From Symsagittifera roscoffensis (lineage: Eukaryota > Xenacoelomorpha > Acoela > Convolutidae), in contig NC_087069.1 of assembly GCF_963678635.1 (NCBI RefSeq), forward strand, positions 24,974,303 through 25,038,302: a DNA stretch of 64,000 bases, in the 5' to 3' direction. Position 1 is the first letter of the stretch, and each line of letters opens with the position of its first letter. This document shows, in pieces, positions 20,423-32,307 of this stretch. Both the position numbers and the translations under genes were made by a program. The notes beneath the pieces are model-generated. The model saw only the letters and a program-made list of their open reading frames with translations. It was not told the DNA's origin and ran no database searches.

Positions 20423-21208
20423 ATGTTTAGTTTTGAACATTCACAAATTACACAAACCGAATTTGATAAATTAGCAAAGCAACTGTTAAAATATTCAACA
20501 GTCTACGCAATATCAAAATTTGACGTTGGAAAAATTAGTTCATCACTACATCTCCCGTTAAAACCCGACGCAGTTTTCAAAAAACAAAGAGCCAGTAAAG
20601 TACCAATTCACTTACACGACAAATTAAATAGATTACTTGATATTTTAGAACAATACAAAATTATCTCACCAGTAAATAAAGATGAACAACCAAAAAATAA
20701 CCCTTTTATCAACCCTGTTATCATTCTAGCAAAAGGTGAATCATTAAAAATAGTTTTAGACGCTAGATATCTCAATTCACTAATTGATGAATCAAAATGC
20801 AATTGGCCTATTGAGCCAATACAGGTTATTTTAACAAAGATAAATGGAAAAAATTTTACAACCGCAGATATGAATAGTGCATACAATCAAAGGCCACTAG
20901 ATGAACAATCACGACGTTTAACACAATTTGTTATTGGAAATCAACAATATGAATTTAATCGCTTATTCTATGGAATATCCATAGGACCAGCAGCTTTTTC
21001 AGCTTTTATGACTAAAATTTATAGACCGCTATTACTCAAGAAAAATGCAATTACCTATTTAGACGATGTTTTTATGCAATCACAAACCAAAGAAGAAATG
21101 TTTACAGTTTTAGAACAGTATCATAAAATACTTCAGAACGAAAATCTGAAGGCCGCTCCCGATAAATCACACTTCTTTCTAACTCGAGTTAATCTTATTA
21201 GGACATAA
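20423..21208 (+). pseudogene. pol: Reverse transcriptase, main domain
   Basis: A 261-codon frame containing the RT palm and fingers: VILAKGESLKIVLDARYLNS, TADMNSAYNQRPL with the first catalytic Asp, the RLFYGISIGPAAFSAFM segment, and the YLDD box with the paired catalytic Asp residues at about residue 213. These motifs are those of Ty3/gypsy RT, which copies element RNA into DNA in the particle. A one-base shift near 21180-21190 throws the reading into a frame that carries the connection and thumb (GHNIEQ at about 21199). The catalytic residues themselves are intact. Confidence 0.9.
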
Positions 21209-22187
21209 TATTGAACAAAACACTATCACTTCATTAAAATCATGCATTGATGCTATTCAAAAACTTCAGCCATCAACAAATAAAAAGAAAATCCAAGAAT
21301 TCCTTGGAAGGTTAAATTTCTTAAGTAAATATGTTAATAAAATGCAATTATACTTAAGACCCTTTTATAACATCCTCAGACAACAAAATAACTTTGAATG
21401 GACCACTGAACATAAAACACGATTTCAAGAAATTAAAACATTTTTAACTGAACAAATTTCAAATACAATTCCAGATCCAAATCAACCATTCTATGCAATG
21501 TGCGATGCTTCAAATTTTGGCATCGGCGCAGCATTGCTACAATCACATAGTGGTACAAATAGAATGAACCTTATATCAGCAAATTTACGATTATTCACTC
21601 AAGCAGAGCTACGACTCTCAACTTTAATGAGAGAATGTACAGCTATATCTTATACACTTACAGAATATGAATTTCTAATACTTGGATCAAAACACCCAAC
21701 AGTTCTGTTCACAGATCATATACCAATTATTTTTCTCTTTACACAAAAGTCAAATCCAAATCATAGAGTTTATAGATTTCAATTAGTTCTAATGAAATTT
21801 CCAAACTTATATATAGTTTGGACAGCAGGAAAAAATCTTGCATTACCAGATACATTAAGTCGAAATACGCCACCTGAATTACTCACACGAAAAACTACAG
21901 TTGAAATACCAAAAAATATTAAATTTTATCTCGCAAAAGATGAAACATCACCCCGACTAGAATACAAATATGCAGTAAAAACTGACGTTGATCAATCACA
22001 AGTAAATTACCTACATTATTTTCCATTTTACTTAGATTGTCAAAATAATCACTACGAAATTGATTTACTAGGAACATCAACTTTCAAACCAGTTCCATAC
22101 TCACAATGGATAAAAAATAACACCCAACAAAAAAGAATAAAACACCACTCGCATAAAAAAGACCTTTTTCCGTTAATTGAAAAATAA
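21190..22187 (+). pseudogene. pol: RT connection and RNase H domain
   Basis: After the frameshift the frame carries the RT C-terminal helix (IQEFLGRLNFLSKY), then RNase H with FYAMCDASNFGIGAALLQ (first catalytic Asp), a Glu-containing RECTAISYTLTEYEF segment, and LFTDHIPIIF (the TDH motif with another Asp). A Leu-rich tail (ALPDTLSR) ends the domain, as usual in gypsy elements. RNase H degrades the RNA strand of the hybrid. Around 22190 a stop separates it from the integrase part. Confidence 0.9.
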
Positions 22188-22194
22188 AATTTAA

Positions 22195-22968
22195 CTGATA
22201 AAATAAATTTATCAGGACCACAAACAAATGATTCAAAATACACAATAAGTCAAATTTTCGACCTCCATGACCCACTTGACACAATTCCCCTATCGAAACT
22301 AGAAATTGACTATATTTTTCTCCCTCCAACAGATAAAATTACACTTGAACTCTTAAAACAAAATCAAAATCTCGACCCAGTAATTAGACAATTAAAATCA
22401 TGGCACAAATACAAAACTAAGCCCGTAAAAGCAGATAACACAATTTTAGGAAATAAAAGACTCCTCCGATATTTCCGAAAATTTAATAACACAGCAATTA
22501 ATGAAAATACAGATCTTCTACAAAATAAAGTAAATGATTCTACATTTCCCTGTCTTCCTTTAAGTATGATATTAATAGCTTTTAACATCTCACATACACA
22601 AAATACTAAAGGACACTCCGGATCAGAGAAAACATACTCAAACTTTACACAAAATTTTTATTTCCCAAATGCACCAATTTGGATAAAAGTATTATGCAAT
22701 GATTGTATAATATGTCAACTAAATAAACCTTATCCAAATCAAAAATATATAGCACAAAAACAAGATTTTAAAGGACAAAGTTTATATTTTAACCACCGTA
22801 TTTCATTCGATACAAAAGGACCAATTTCACCATCCTATGAATGAAACTCCTACATTATGGTAATTGTTGATGCATTTACACATTATGTAGCACTCAACCC
22901 AGTACCACATTGTAATGTTTATTATGCTTACACGACACTTTATGAACACTGGATAGCTAAATTCCTAA
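22195..22968 (+). pseudogene. pol: Integrase N-terminal domain and start of core
   Basis: The HHCC zinc-binding domain is visible at 22566-22844 (GHSGSEKTYSNF, then CNDCIICQLNK). It is followed by the start of the catalytic core with the first acidic residue (SFDTKGP). An in-frame TGA at 22842-22844 stands where gypsy integrases often have an aromatic or Trp; reading past it gives SYIMVIVDAFTHYVAL, the expected core strand. The frame then breaks off at about 22968. Integrase would join the cDNA to host DNA. Confidence 0.85.
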
Positions 22969-23636
22969 GGTTATTGCCAACCAAATAAAGACTCAATTTG
23001 TTCTAACCTACCTTTACACACACATGATGAAGATCATTTTCATCACCCACAAATTCTTAAATTAGCCTCGGGCACACATACCGAATGGATTTTAAATAGA
23101 GATAAAAAACATAATGAAATTTACCAAAAAGTAACAAAGAAATTGTTACAAAGGCAAAACATTAACGAACAAATTAATTCACGCTTTACACCAGCCACAG
23201 ATTTAAAAATTGGAACATTTGTCTTAAGACCTAACTTTAATACACAAAAAGGACTTTCTAAAAAATTACAACCCCATCGAAAAGGACCATACCAAATAAT
23301 TGCCAAACCCACTGACGTAACGTATAAACTCACCGATTCGAATAAAAAAAAATTGTTCAAAATCGTAACAATCTGATGCCCTACTACCCAAAAGAGTACG
23401 CGCTACGCGAATTAACTCAATTATATTATTTCACAGGTTTAAAAGTTATTCAAAATCATTCACATACAGAAAAAGAAATAGATGAACAACACAACGTTCA
23501 TCATGAAAAACAAAATCCAAAACCAACTACAACTCAAAACAATACAAAAACGCCAGACCAAAAAATACCTCAAAAAGAAAGAAAAAATTGGAAAACGATA
23601 GCAAAAATTCTACCACAAGAACAAGTAGAGAAATAA
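22969..23636 (+). pseudogene. pol: Integrase C-terminal part with GPY/F module; core deleted
   Basis: Directly after the truncated core, the reading resumes in a region that belongs after the core helices, ending with a GPY/F module (HRKGPYQII, about 23277-23303), a mark of one group of gypsy integrases. The segment that should carry the second Asp (T/DNG) and the Glu of the D,D-35-E triad is absent, so the domain cannot be catalytic. An A9 run near 23345 adds a frameshift before a Pro/Gln-rich tail (to 23636). Confidence 0.85.
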
Positions 23637-24667
23637 GAACATAGAGAACTATCAAGACTTAGAAATCAACCACGTGAAAACTACAAAACATTCATCCCAC
23701 AATCTAAAATATTAAAGAAAGTTGAATTTCAAAAACAACTTTAATTTCAAAATTAATAATCTTTGCACCTCTGAATTATTTTGAACTTTCATCTTTCAAA
23801 ATAACATGCTGACAAACACGCAACAATTCCAGTTCATATTCAGCCAATAGGATTCACTTAAATCCGTCACCTTCTATAACTATAACACCAACCTATTAGA
23901 CGAAGATATTAAACTCCAGGCATATCTATAACTATAACTTTACAACCTCCAGGTCAAAAATAAGCAAACCGCTCAAACTTGACATCTATAATAAATAACA
24001 CCATAATATCATAACCCTCCCCTATCTAATACGGCAAAGATCAACAATATTTTCCCAACTCAGCCCTCAAAAACCATCCAACCAAAAATGGTTAATTAGC
24101 CTAAAGTAAAAAAGGACCATATTCATTTGGCCTAAAGTACAAATATCTCAAAAATACCCCAGATCACCCGACAAATAAAAATAAAGCAAAGAAGACCTCC
24201 CAAACACCTTAAAATTAGCCCTCAACAACTTTTCACGAAACTCAACCCACTTGTCAAAAAATCAATAAATAACTCGACCACACTTGAATCTCGCCTCAAA
24301 CAACAAAAAATATTCGACAAAGAAATAATTTTTTAAATTCTCTTCTCTCGATAAGTCAGTATCTTTAAAAATACAATTTTCAACATTTTCATAAACTTTT
24401 TCATACTACTTAAACTTTTATTCATATTTCTCTTTGATACTTTGAAGCTTTTATAATAATTTTAATAATTTTTTGCAACATTTTTTAAATTTTCTACTCC
24501 CTTTTTGAAATATATCTCCAACTATCCCAGATCATTGACCATATTCACAGGTACGATAATCCAAAGCATATTTAAATGATACGAACAATTTTTAGTAGAA
24601 CAGATATTTTTTTACTATTTGTAATTTTCATAACATTTTTATCGCCCCTAATATTGACAATGTGCAA
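23637..24667 (+). other. Spacer between pol and env-like region
   Basis: About 1 kb with stops in all frames. A short frame at 24576-24683 has a hydrophobic stretch (LLFVIFITFLSPLILTM), preceded by a TATTCACAG sequence that could serve as a 3' splice site for a subgenomic env message. That use is only inferred. Confidence 0.4.
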
Positions 24668-25342
24668 ATGTATAAAAAAGTAATAATCACATTTGCGTTA
24701 GCAACAATCCTTTTAATTCTTTTCATTGAAGAATACTACAATAAGCATAAATTTTTCCACTAGAAAAAATTAAGCAGAATACTTTCGAAAATTGCTAACC
24801 AACAATCACAAAATCAGTCTTCACCGACATCATCCCAAGAAACCCCGACAATACCTACAATTACCCAAAACCCCCAAACATCCACACGAATTTCTTCCCA
24901 AGATAACCCATACACTTTTGAAGAACGACACGCCCGCTTATCCGAACCATTAGAACTAGTTCAGCGACAGGCACCCCTAAGTGAACCAACATATAACTTG
25001 TACCCAACATTACCACAAGAATTAAGTAGAATAAGAAACATTAGTCAAAACCAAAACACAATCGAAATAATTAGACAAATTATACATCCACGACGAAACA
25101 GAAATTTTCAAACCCCCAGAGTTCATTTTGATATACCCCAATCACCAACACCAATTACTTCAGAGAACCCAAATAGTACACTACCAGAAACTCCCCCACT
25201 CCTTTCACAACGTAGCACCTCAAGTATACCCTCAGATTACTTAGGTTCAACACCAACATCTGAACAAATACGTGAAAATCCCTTTAACCCCCAATCCAAA
25301 ACGACTACCATATTGGACAACGCACTCATATACACAAGGTGA
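24668..25342 (+). pseudogene. env-like region, N-terminal hydrophobic and Pro-rich part
   Basis: From ATG 24668 a frame starts with a hydrophobic segment (VIITFALATILLILFI, residues 5-20) that resembles a signal or anchor sequence. It meets TAG at 24764-24766 and then stays open to 25342 with a Pro, Thr and Gln-rich sequence. The position after integrase suggests it belongs to the envelope-like gene, but the composition is too simple to prove this. No ATG follows the TAG in the first part. Confidence 0.5.
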
Positions 25343-26814
25343 ACCAAACTTAGTAAACGACCCAATAGACATTTGTACAGATACAACAACATCATCATCA
25401 CTACCAGAAACATTGTCACTACCGTCAACACCATCATTAAGCCAGATTTCACAGAAGTTTTTTCCTTTAAATTTCCCAAATAACCTCGACGCTAGATAAC
25501 GAGAACAATAATCAACAAATATCCCTTTACGATTAGATTGTAGTACCCCCACCACTATTTGGACAACATCAAGATAGTAACCGACTCCACAGTTGGGCAC
25601 TCAATAGACTACAATATACTCAAGATATCCACGAAGATATTCGTGAACATAATATTCAAATACTTCAACAAAATAGTCTCCAATTGAAATTCAAAATCAC
25701 GATCAAACTTAATAATATTGTTCAACATCCTTACCCATTAAATCCACCAAATATAACAGCTCAATCGCTACCACCGCCATTTATAACAACTGAAGTAATA
25801 TATAAGTACGATAGATATGCCAAAAACACAATTGGTTACATCACATTTTATAATCCATACTCAGGATTATCATACACATGTATATTCTAAAAATATTAAA
25901 ATTTCAACACATCTTCTTTCTAATATTTTCCGACCAGAACACAAATCCTTCTCCTCGCACAGGACCCAGGATTTATTAGTAACACACTACGATTGTGAAG
26001 AAAACGAACAAAAAAAACACTACACAATTATGCAAAAAATCAAATATCACAATGTGAAACAGAACCACAAGCTATAGAAACTACAAATGTAATAGTGACA
26101 CTGTATTCAAAAGTCCGAGCAACAACAGTCACAGGATATAAATTTACAGCAACGTTTTCCGAAAAGAAAGTACATTGTTCACAAGTTTCAAACGGAAACA
26201 AAAACCGTCTTGATCACGAACCATTCTATCAAAGCAATATAGAACGACTTCTACATCTAAGCCCCGATGATTGTAAAAACGAATTACTCAGACTAAACAT
26301 CACAAGAAATAAAAACACAGACAGAAAAATAGTAAATTTTCAAGTCTTTGCCGATTCTGTACATCAAGCAGAACTTGAAAGATATCAAGGACATATAAGA
26401 CTAGACGAAAAATACCCATACAACGGCGCACACGGAAGATTAACTTATGACATACACGATAAACACTGGATACCAAACATTGGAATAAATAACCCCTCAA
26501 ACTGCAAAGCAGACACAAAAAATAAAGGATATCAGGAAATAATGTTTTTCGATTGGAAAATACAACTCGAAAAAGTACAACTCACACGAGATTTATCAAA
26601 CAACACAATGATCTATCAAGGAATTAGATTACCTTGCAAAAACGATCAAGGTTATTGTGACCCTACAACACGGACACAAGCAACAATTGTTTGGTTTCCC
26701 GAAGATACATGCACAACATTTCAAGTAGCGAAAATACACGCTCGAATGATAAAATTTCATGAAAAATATTTTCCAGAATCAATTCCATACGAACAAGTAA
26801 ATCCATCCCGATAA
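25343..26814 (+). pseudogene. env-like surface region (broken)
   Basis: Several frames carry the sense from 25343 to about 26090, then a clean 239-codon frame spans 26095-26814. It contains scattered Cys, many possible N-glycosylation sites (for example NNPS, NNT), and no enzyme motif. Placement between integrase and a membrane-anchored part suggests the ectodomain of an envelope-like protein. I could not tie it to a known viral glycoprotein class. Listed as broken because of frameshifts at both ends. Confidence 0.55.
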
Positions 26815-28245
26815 CAAAGTACCGATTTCAGAAATATTCATAATAAAGAAAATAAATAACACGTTTCCAAATATACCAAGAAACAGAAATTGCATGCAAA
26901 TACAGAAACCCTCTTTACAAAACACAATATTCTGAAATACTAGTCGAATACGAAAAGGTTTTGACTTGACCACTGGAAAAATAAAAATTGACCCTTATGC
27001 CACAGGTCACCCTCTAAACGAAGGAACATCATACATACCAGTTAACTTTCAAAAAAGCACAGGTCAACCTGGTGGAAAACTAAAGCCAGATGACAGTAGA
27101 AGTACACGTTTACAAGAACTATCACTAATGAATAACACCTACTTTGGTAATATCCCTTATGATATTCACTTAGACTTGAAGTTAGACTACACAAATAGCC
27201 GAATTTTTCAAGAAATGTCACTCTCCGAATTAGAAACATTTCACCAATTATGCGAATTAGAAGGGACACAAATCCTACACTCACTCGCACTAGCAGTATT
27301 AAAAATACCCTACGCAGGATACTTATTGTCACGAAATAGATCAAATTTTCTAGACTACGAAGGAAATATTTTATGGTTTTATACTTGTACCAAAAAACAA
27401 TCCCGATATTCTATAAAAATAAAGTACATTTTGTTGACACACTTTCAAGGCGAACATATTTTTGGGATACCGCAGTCCCATGTGGATCAAAAAATAGCCA
27501 CAATGTAGTACAGTTGAATCCTAATGAAGATAAATATTATCTCCTTACTCCATACCCTACGTTAATGCAACCACTCAAAAAACTTTCACCCGAAAGCATC
27601 AGAGCTATTGCTCGCAATCCAAATATTGATTTACAATCAATTGGAATATATTCTAAATCAGATATCCAACATCACATTAGAACACAACAATTTCAAGAAT
27701 TATTAACACAAATGGACACTATAAAAAGACAGTCAATTGACCAAAACTTAAGAAAACTTGCTGAAACCGCAGGATTTGCAGATATTTATACACAAGATTA
27801 TAGCGGATATTTTAAAAACATTAAAGATTATATATATTTAAACGGCGAAAAATACAGACTTCAAGATATTTCATCTATAAATATTTTCAGATTTGTTACC
27901 CTAAAAAATGAAATTCTAGCTTTTCTAGGATGGCCCTATTACATCTTAGAAAAATTAACTATCTTATACGCAATGTTTAACTTTATAGGATTTCTTTTTT
28001 CACTCATAAAAGGAATCTATAACACATGCGCTATACACACACAAGCAAACAGACAAGCAAGTATAGCACGCATACTGTTTGCAGAATTTTTTGGAATTTT
28101 TTCATCATCAATAAACAAAATACTTCAAGACGCACAAATAAAAGAATATAACACGAAAATAGCGACAAGACAGAACACTTACGACGAAGAACATAATAAT
28201 ATAGAAGTAACACCTACCGCACCACAGTTGCCACCACTACCATAA
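26815..28245 (+). pseudogene. env-like membrane-proximal part with anchor
   Basis: A frame carrying the sense from about 26830 includes a TGA at 26933-26935 and the open stretch 26966-27508. The next frame, 27373-28245 (290 codons), overlaps it and continues the protein after a frameshift. Its C-terminal third has a long hydrophobic run (ILYAMFNFIGFLFSLIKGIY, about residues 196-215), then a short charged tail ending in Pro residues, as a type I anchored glycoprotein would. An amphipathic helical region precedes the anchor. From 27811 onward this part is repeated in the tandem units. Confidence 0.6.
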
Positions 28246-28341
28246 AACCATCCATTATCATTAGTCCCACGTAATTTCCGAAATCTAGCAATCACAAATA
28301 ACCCAAAGACCAAATATACCACAAAGTCCCATCCAACATAT

Positions 28342-29495
28342 AATGACACATCATTCACAAAATGATAATACATACGAACAAATTATAGAACAACCCCATA
28401 CCACCACTTTTCAGTCTCAAAATAATCATTTTTTTAGCCTAACGACACTAATGAAACACGTAGTTTCGTAGATGAACATGTTTTAATGCCCACACTTCAT
28501 TGGACAACTTATTATCATTTTACTAATCCCCTTTGCCTGCCACTAACTAATACTCATGACAGCATAGAAAAGAACAAAAACATGTTATATAGACTCACTG
28601 CAACACTAACACCTAGACAATTTACTTACGTAGGAAATAAAAAATTACTAAAAACATTCACTGCACCCCGAGCTAACGAATTTACAATAGAATATTAAGA
28701 CCATAATATCATCCGAACTAATCAAGACCAATTTTTAGATGAAGATCGCTTCGCTAACCCACAACTAACAGAAAAATTTTTCATTAAAACGTCATACGTA
28801 TTAACACTTAATATTTTTGATAGAAAATATGATCACATCATTTCTGAAGCACTAAATGATATTCAAGCTTACGAAAGTTTCCAAGACAAATTTCAGTTAT
28901 TTTCACTAACCTTTCACTTTCTTGCACCGCATGAACGCGATTTGCACTGTTCCCACGATATTATGTTACGCACTAAACAAACTCACACATATACATACTA
29001 TCGTTTCATACAAAATCATTTTGATTGCATACCCCATCAAGACAACCACATCATCGTTTTCATTTTCTTAACTCAAAATACACATCACCATTTTTCCTTA
29101 ATTTCACTTATTGCATCAAAGATACTAACCTCCACGGCATCCTCCGCAATTATGACCCAGTAACACAAATGTATATATTTTGTCCCATCATGAAGACCTT
29201 TAACGCCGAAGAATCCAGACCCTTCCTTATCCCGCATGAATTTATCCAGCCTATAGAAATACCAATATTAGAATTCATTCACAATACTAAATATAATCAC
29301 AAAATATATAACCTCATTCAAAACACATCTTACGAGTTTGCAGTAGGCACCGAAGAACTAAAAACCATTAAAGCACTTCAATTGCTTTGGCCACTGCTCC
29401 AAACTAAAAACATCATTCGCATACTAGCCAAATTACTAACAACATCAGATATGATACCCGACATCTTCCCCCACGGCTTTTTCCCAGACGATTAA
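28342..29495 (+). pseudogene. 3' accessory ORF, copy in unit 1 (broken)
   Basis: Downstream of env a frame opens at ATG 28342, shifts at a T7 run near 28435, then runs 28486-29495 with one in-frame TAA (28696-28698) shared by all three copies and, only here, a one-base deletion near 29025 (TTTTGATTGCAT against TTTTGATTTGCAT). The product would be about 330-380 aa, rich in His, Phe and Tyr, with no signal peptide or enzyme motif that I can see. It may be a separate protein or the last part of env. Many gypsy elements lack such a gene, so its role is open. Confidence 0.55.
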
Positions 29496-29498
29496 CAG

Positions 29499-29582
29499 GT
29501 AAGTATAATTTAAAATACTCTTCACTAAAAAATTTAAATGAGTACTAACCATTTTTTATTAACGTTTCATTTACATTTCTAG
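29499..29582 (+). other. Canonical 84-bp intron after the accessory ORF
   Basis: ACAG/GTAAGTATAA begins one codon after the TAA, and TTTACATTTCTAG/T ends it. A perfect TACTAAC lies about 25 bp before the 3' end. It is kept unchanged in units 2 and 3. Its place just behind a stop codon suggests either a 3'-UTR intron or a splice that fuses an upstream message to a further exon. Confidence 0.6.
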
Positions 29583-31122
29583 TCTCATACCACGATCACC
29601 TACAAAAACAGAAAAGAAAAATAAAAGTACAAACTTATTAAAATTCTTTTAAAAATTCATTAATATCTTGCACTAAATAATGTAATAAAATTCATACCAA
29701 ATGTAGTAAATTAATCTATAAATTATTTCCCCATGAAGCAGTAAAATTAAATACTATGAAAATTTATAATTTTAAAACTTCCTCCAAACGCAGTTAAATT
29801 CAAATTTTATGTAATAAATTGATAAAATGAAAATGCAGCACTAACCTTTTGATATTTTCATTCACTCACACAAGAATTCTATCCAAACTCGCACAGCTCG
29901 CCCACGAAGAAATGTTTAAATAATGATTTTAAGTTTCAAGTTTTCACACTAAACAACTCTAACACACGATAACAAGTTTCAAACTTTCCTTTAACCCGGT
30001 TGGAAAGGAATTATATACTAAACCAAACTAACCAACGCAGCTTACTAAACACCACAAATCATAAAATAACAGCATGACTAAGAAAAGAAAACCAACGGTA
30101 CCCAAACCGGATTAACCCAGTTTAAAACTAGATATTTTATTCTTTTGAAGACTATTATAAAGTCTAAAAAAGAAATAATAAAAGACAAAAAAGTCGCAAG
30201 ACAAACCCATACCAAAAACAATTTGATTTTTGAAAAAAGGACATGACCAAAGGAACATAAGAAAGATCAACATAAACCCAGCATGAAAAGAAATCACATA
30301 ACAGGGCCTCTCAAAGAAACAGCACGAAATCATATTCCCACTCCTGGCCTAAACCACCAGAGAGGACGTCCTGAGCATTCTCTATAGCCGGCCTAACCCA
30401 CCGCTCTACATCCACGCTTTGTGACCACACTTCTATTTTTAATAAGAGGTACTCAAGGGTGAGTAACTCTTCAAAATAACCAAACTAAAACAAAACACTT
30501 TTGTGAAAACGATTAACTAAAATCATGATTAAAAAATTGGACTAACATAATTTTATAAAATGTAAATTATACTTTGCAGTATATAGATCAATACACAACA
30601 ACAAAGACGAACATCCAAAGACTAGATGATCCCATCACACTCGAACAAAAGAATGGCTAATCGCAGCCGATATGCCGTCCACAATCACAACTCAAAGGAT
30701 TTAGAGTACGACTTGACTTCGCAGAAAAGTACTTCATTGAACTAGACCAATGACCACCTCGATGTTCAAGTATACGTACAGATCCGAGTTACGAGGCATC
30801 CCTTCCACACACGATCTCCACGCCATTCCCAGACGAGGTTGAACACAAAACAAGTTCTCTACATAATACAGAAAAACCCGTCATAGCAAATCATTTTGAA
30901 ATCAAATTGATTTCATTGGGGATCACAGTCGTTGTCACAAGACGACGCAACGATTGTATGTCCCTAACTCCAGCGTCCTGGAACTTCTTTAACAAGAGGA
31001 ACCGGACAAGAGTATGATGTTCGCCAAATACCAACGTTCATCATCCATCCTTTGAATTGCAGAAAGATAATTCTAAAAAACTCTGTAAAACCCGGATGGG
31101 TGGAACCTGATCTAAACTACAT

Positions 31123-31501
31123 TTTATAATTGGATAAATTGGATATTTTACCACTGTAAAATATTTAATATTAACCAATCATAATCCATCTAACTAACAA
31201 CCCACTTATTTGTAAGTGCTGAAATTACTTGTAATTTTAGCACCAGAGAGATTTGAATTTAACTTGGAAATTAGTTGCCTCTCCAAGAGAACTTCAGCAG
31301 CCGCAATAAACCAGTATACCCTAGATCTATTGAGCCTAGCAGAGACTAGTTAAACACCCTGAGACTATTAAGTATAAGAGTAAGATTAGGATCGGTATTA
31401 GACTAAGAAGTTGCACGAATCTATCCGGCCGAAAATAAGATGGCGTGACGAGCAGACGGTGTACCCTATCCGAAATTACTCTATGAGTTAACCACATCGG
31501 T
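31123..31501 (+). mobile_element. 3' LTR in unit 1
   Basis: The right end is set by the match to the 5' LTR remnant (to ACATCGGT). The left end is set only roughly, by comparison with the solo LTR at 52369, where host sequence stops. Contains TTGTAAGTGCTGAAATTACT and the CCAGTATACCCTAGATC block. Confidence 0.75.
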
Positions 31502-32307
31502 TACCCAGAAATCGTTCCCGAATCCTAAGAATATCAGAAAAAGCGTAAAAATTCTAAAATATCTACAAACATTTCGTAAAGTGAAACAAAGCATACTTGT
31601 CTCGCTCTGTTTTGCATATGCTGTTATTTTAAAAACATTAAAGATTATATATATTTAAACGGCGAAAAATACAGACCTTAAGATATTTCATCTATAAATA
31701 TTTTCAGATTTGTTACCCTAAAAAATGAAATTCTAGCTTTTCTAGGATGGCCCTATTACATCTTAGAAGAATTAACTATCTTATACGCAATGTTTAACTT
31801 TATAGGATTTCTTTTCTCACTCATAAAAGGAATCTATAACACATGCGCTATACACACACAAGCAAACAGACAAGCAAGTGTAGCACGCATACTGTTTGCA
31901 GGATTTTTTGGAATTTTTTCATCATCAACAAACAAAATACTTCTAGACGCACAAATAAAAGAATATAACACGAAAATAGCGACAAGACAGAACACTTACG
32001 ACGAAGAACATAATAATATAGAAGTAACACCTACCGCACCACAGTTGCCACCACTACCATAAAACCATCCATTATCATTAGTCCCACGTAATTTCCGAAA
32101 CCTAGCAATCACAAATAACCCAAATTCTAGACCAAATATACCACAAAGTCCCATCCAACATATAATGACACATCATTCACAAAATGATAATACATACGAA
32201 CAAATTATAGAACAACCCCATACCACCACTTTTCAGTCTCAAAATAATCATTTTTTTAGCCTAACGACACTAATGAAACACGTAGTTTCGTAGATGAACA
32301 TGTTTTA

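Larger units (their letters stand above)
14300..31501 (+). mobile_element. Degenerate env-bearing Ty3/gypsy retroelement
   Basis: An LTR remnant at 14300-14468 matches the LTR ending at 31501. Between them, in order on the plus strand, lie a leader, gag with a CCHC-like knuckle, aspartic protease (DSGA), reverse transcriptase (YLDD), RNase H, integrase (HHCC zinc finger and GPY/F module), a long env-like region with a C-terminal membrane anchor, and a further ORF. The order PR-RT-RH-IN is that of Metaviridae. The two LTR copies differ by a 28-bp deletion and several substitutions, the coding parts have many stops and frameshifts, and the integrase core is partly deleted. This copy is therefore old and not autonomous. 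The sense strand is A-rich throughout, a common retroelement bias. Confidence 0.9.
27811..31626 (+). repeat. 3.8-kb tandem unit 1 (distal env, ORF, LTR, flank)
   Basis: It starts inside env at TTTAAAAACATTAAAGATT and ends with about 125 bp beyond the LTR. The same sequence begins again at 31627 and 35431. Unit 1 is 13 bp longer than the others (18 bp extra near 29750, 5 bp missing near 28305). Confidence 0.95.

Noticed and set aside
30112-30333. Cys/Phe-rich minus-strand frame present in all three tandem units
   Set aside because: Three copies merely reflect the tandem duplication; it lies antisense in the 3' part of the element and has no splice or domain support.
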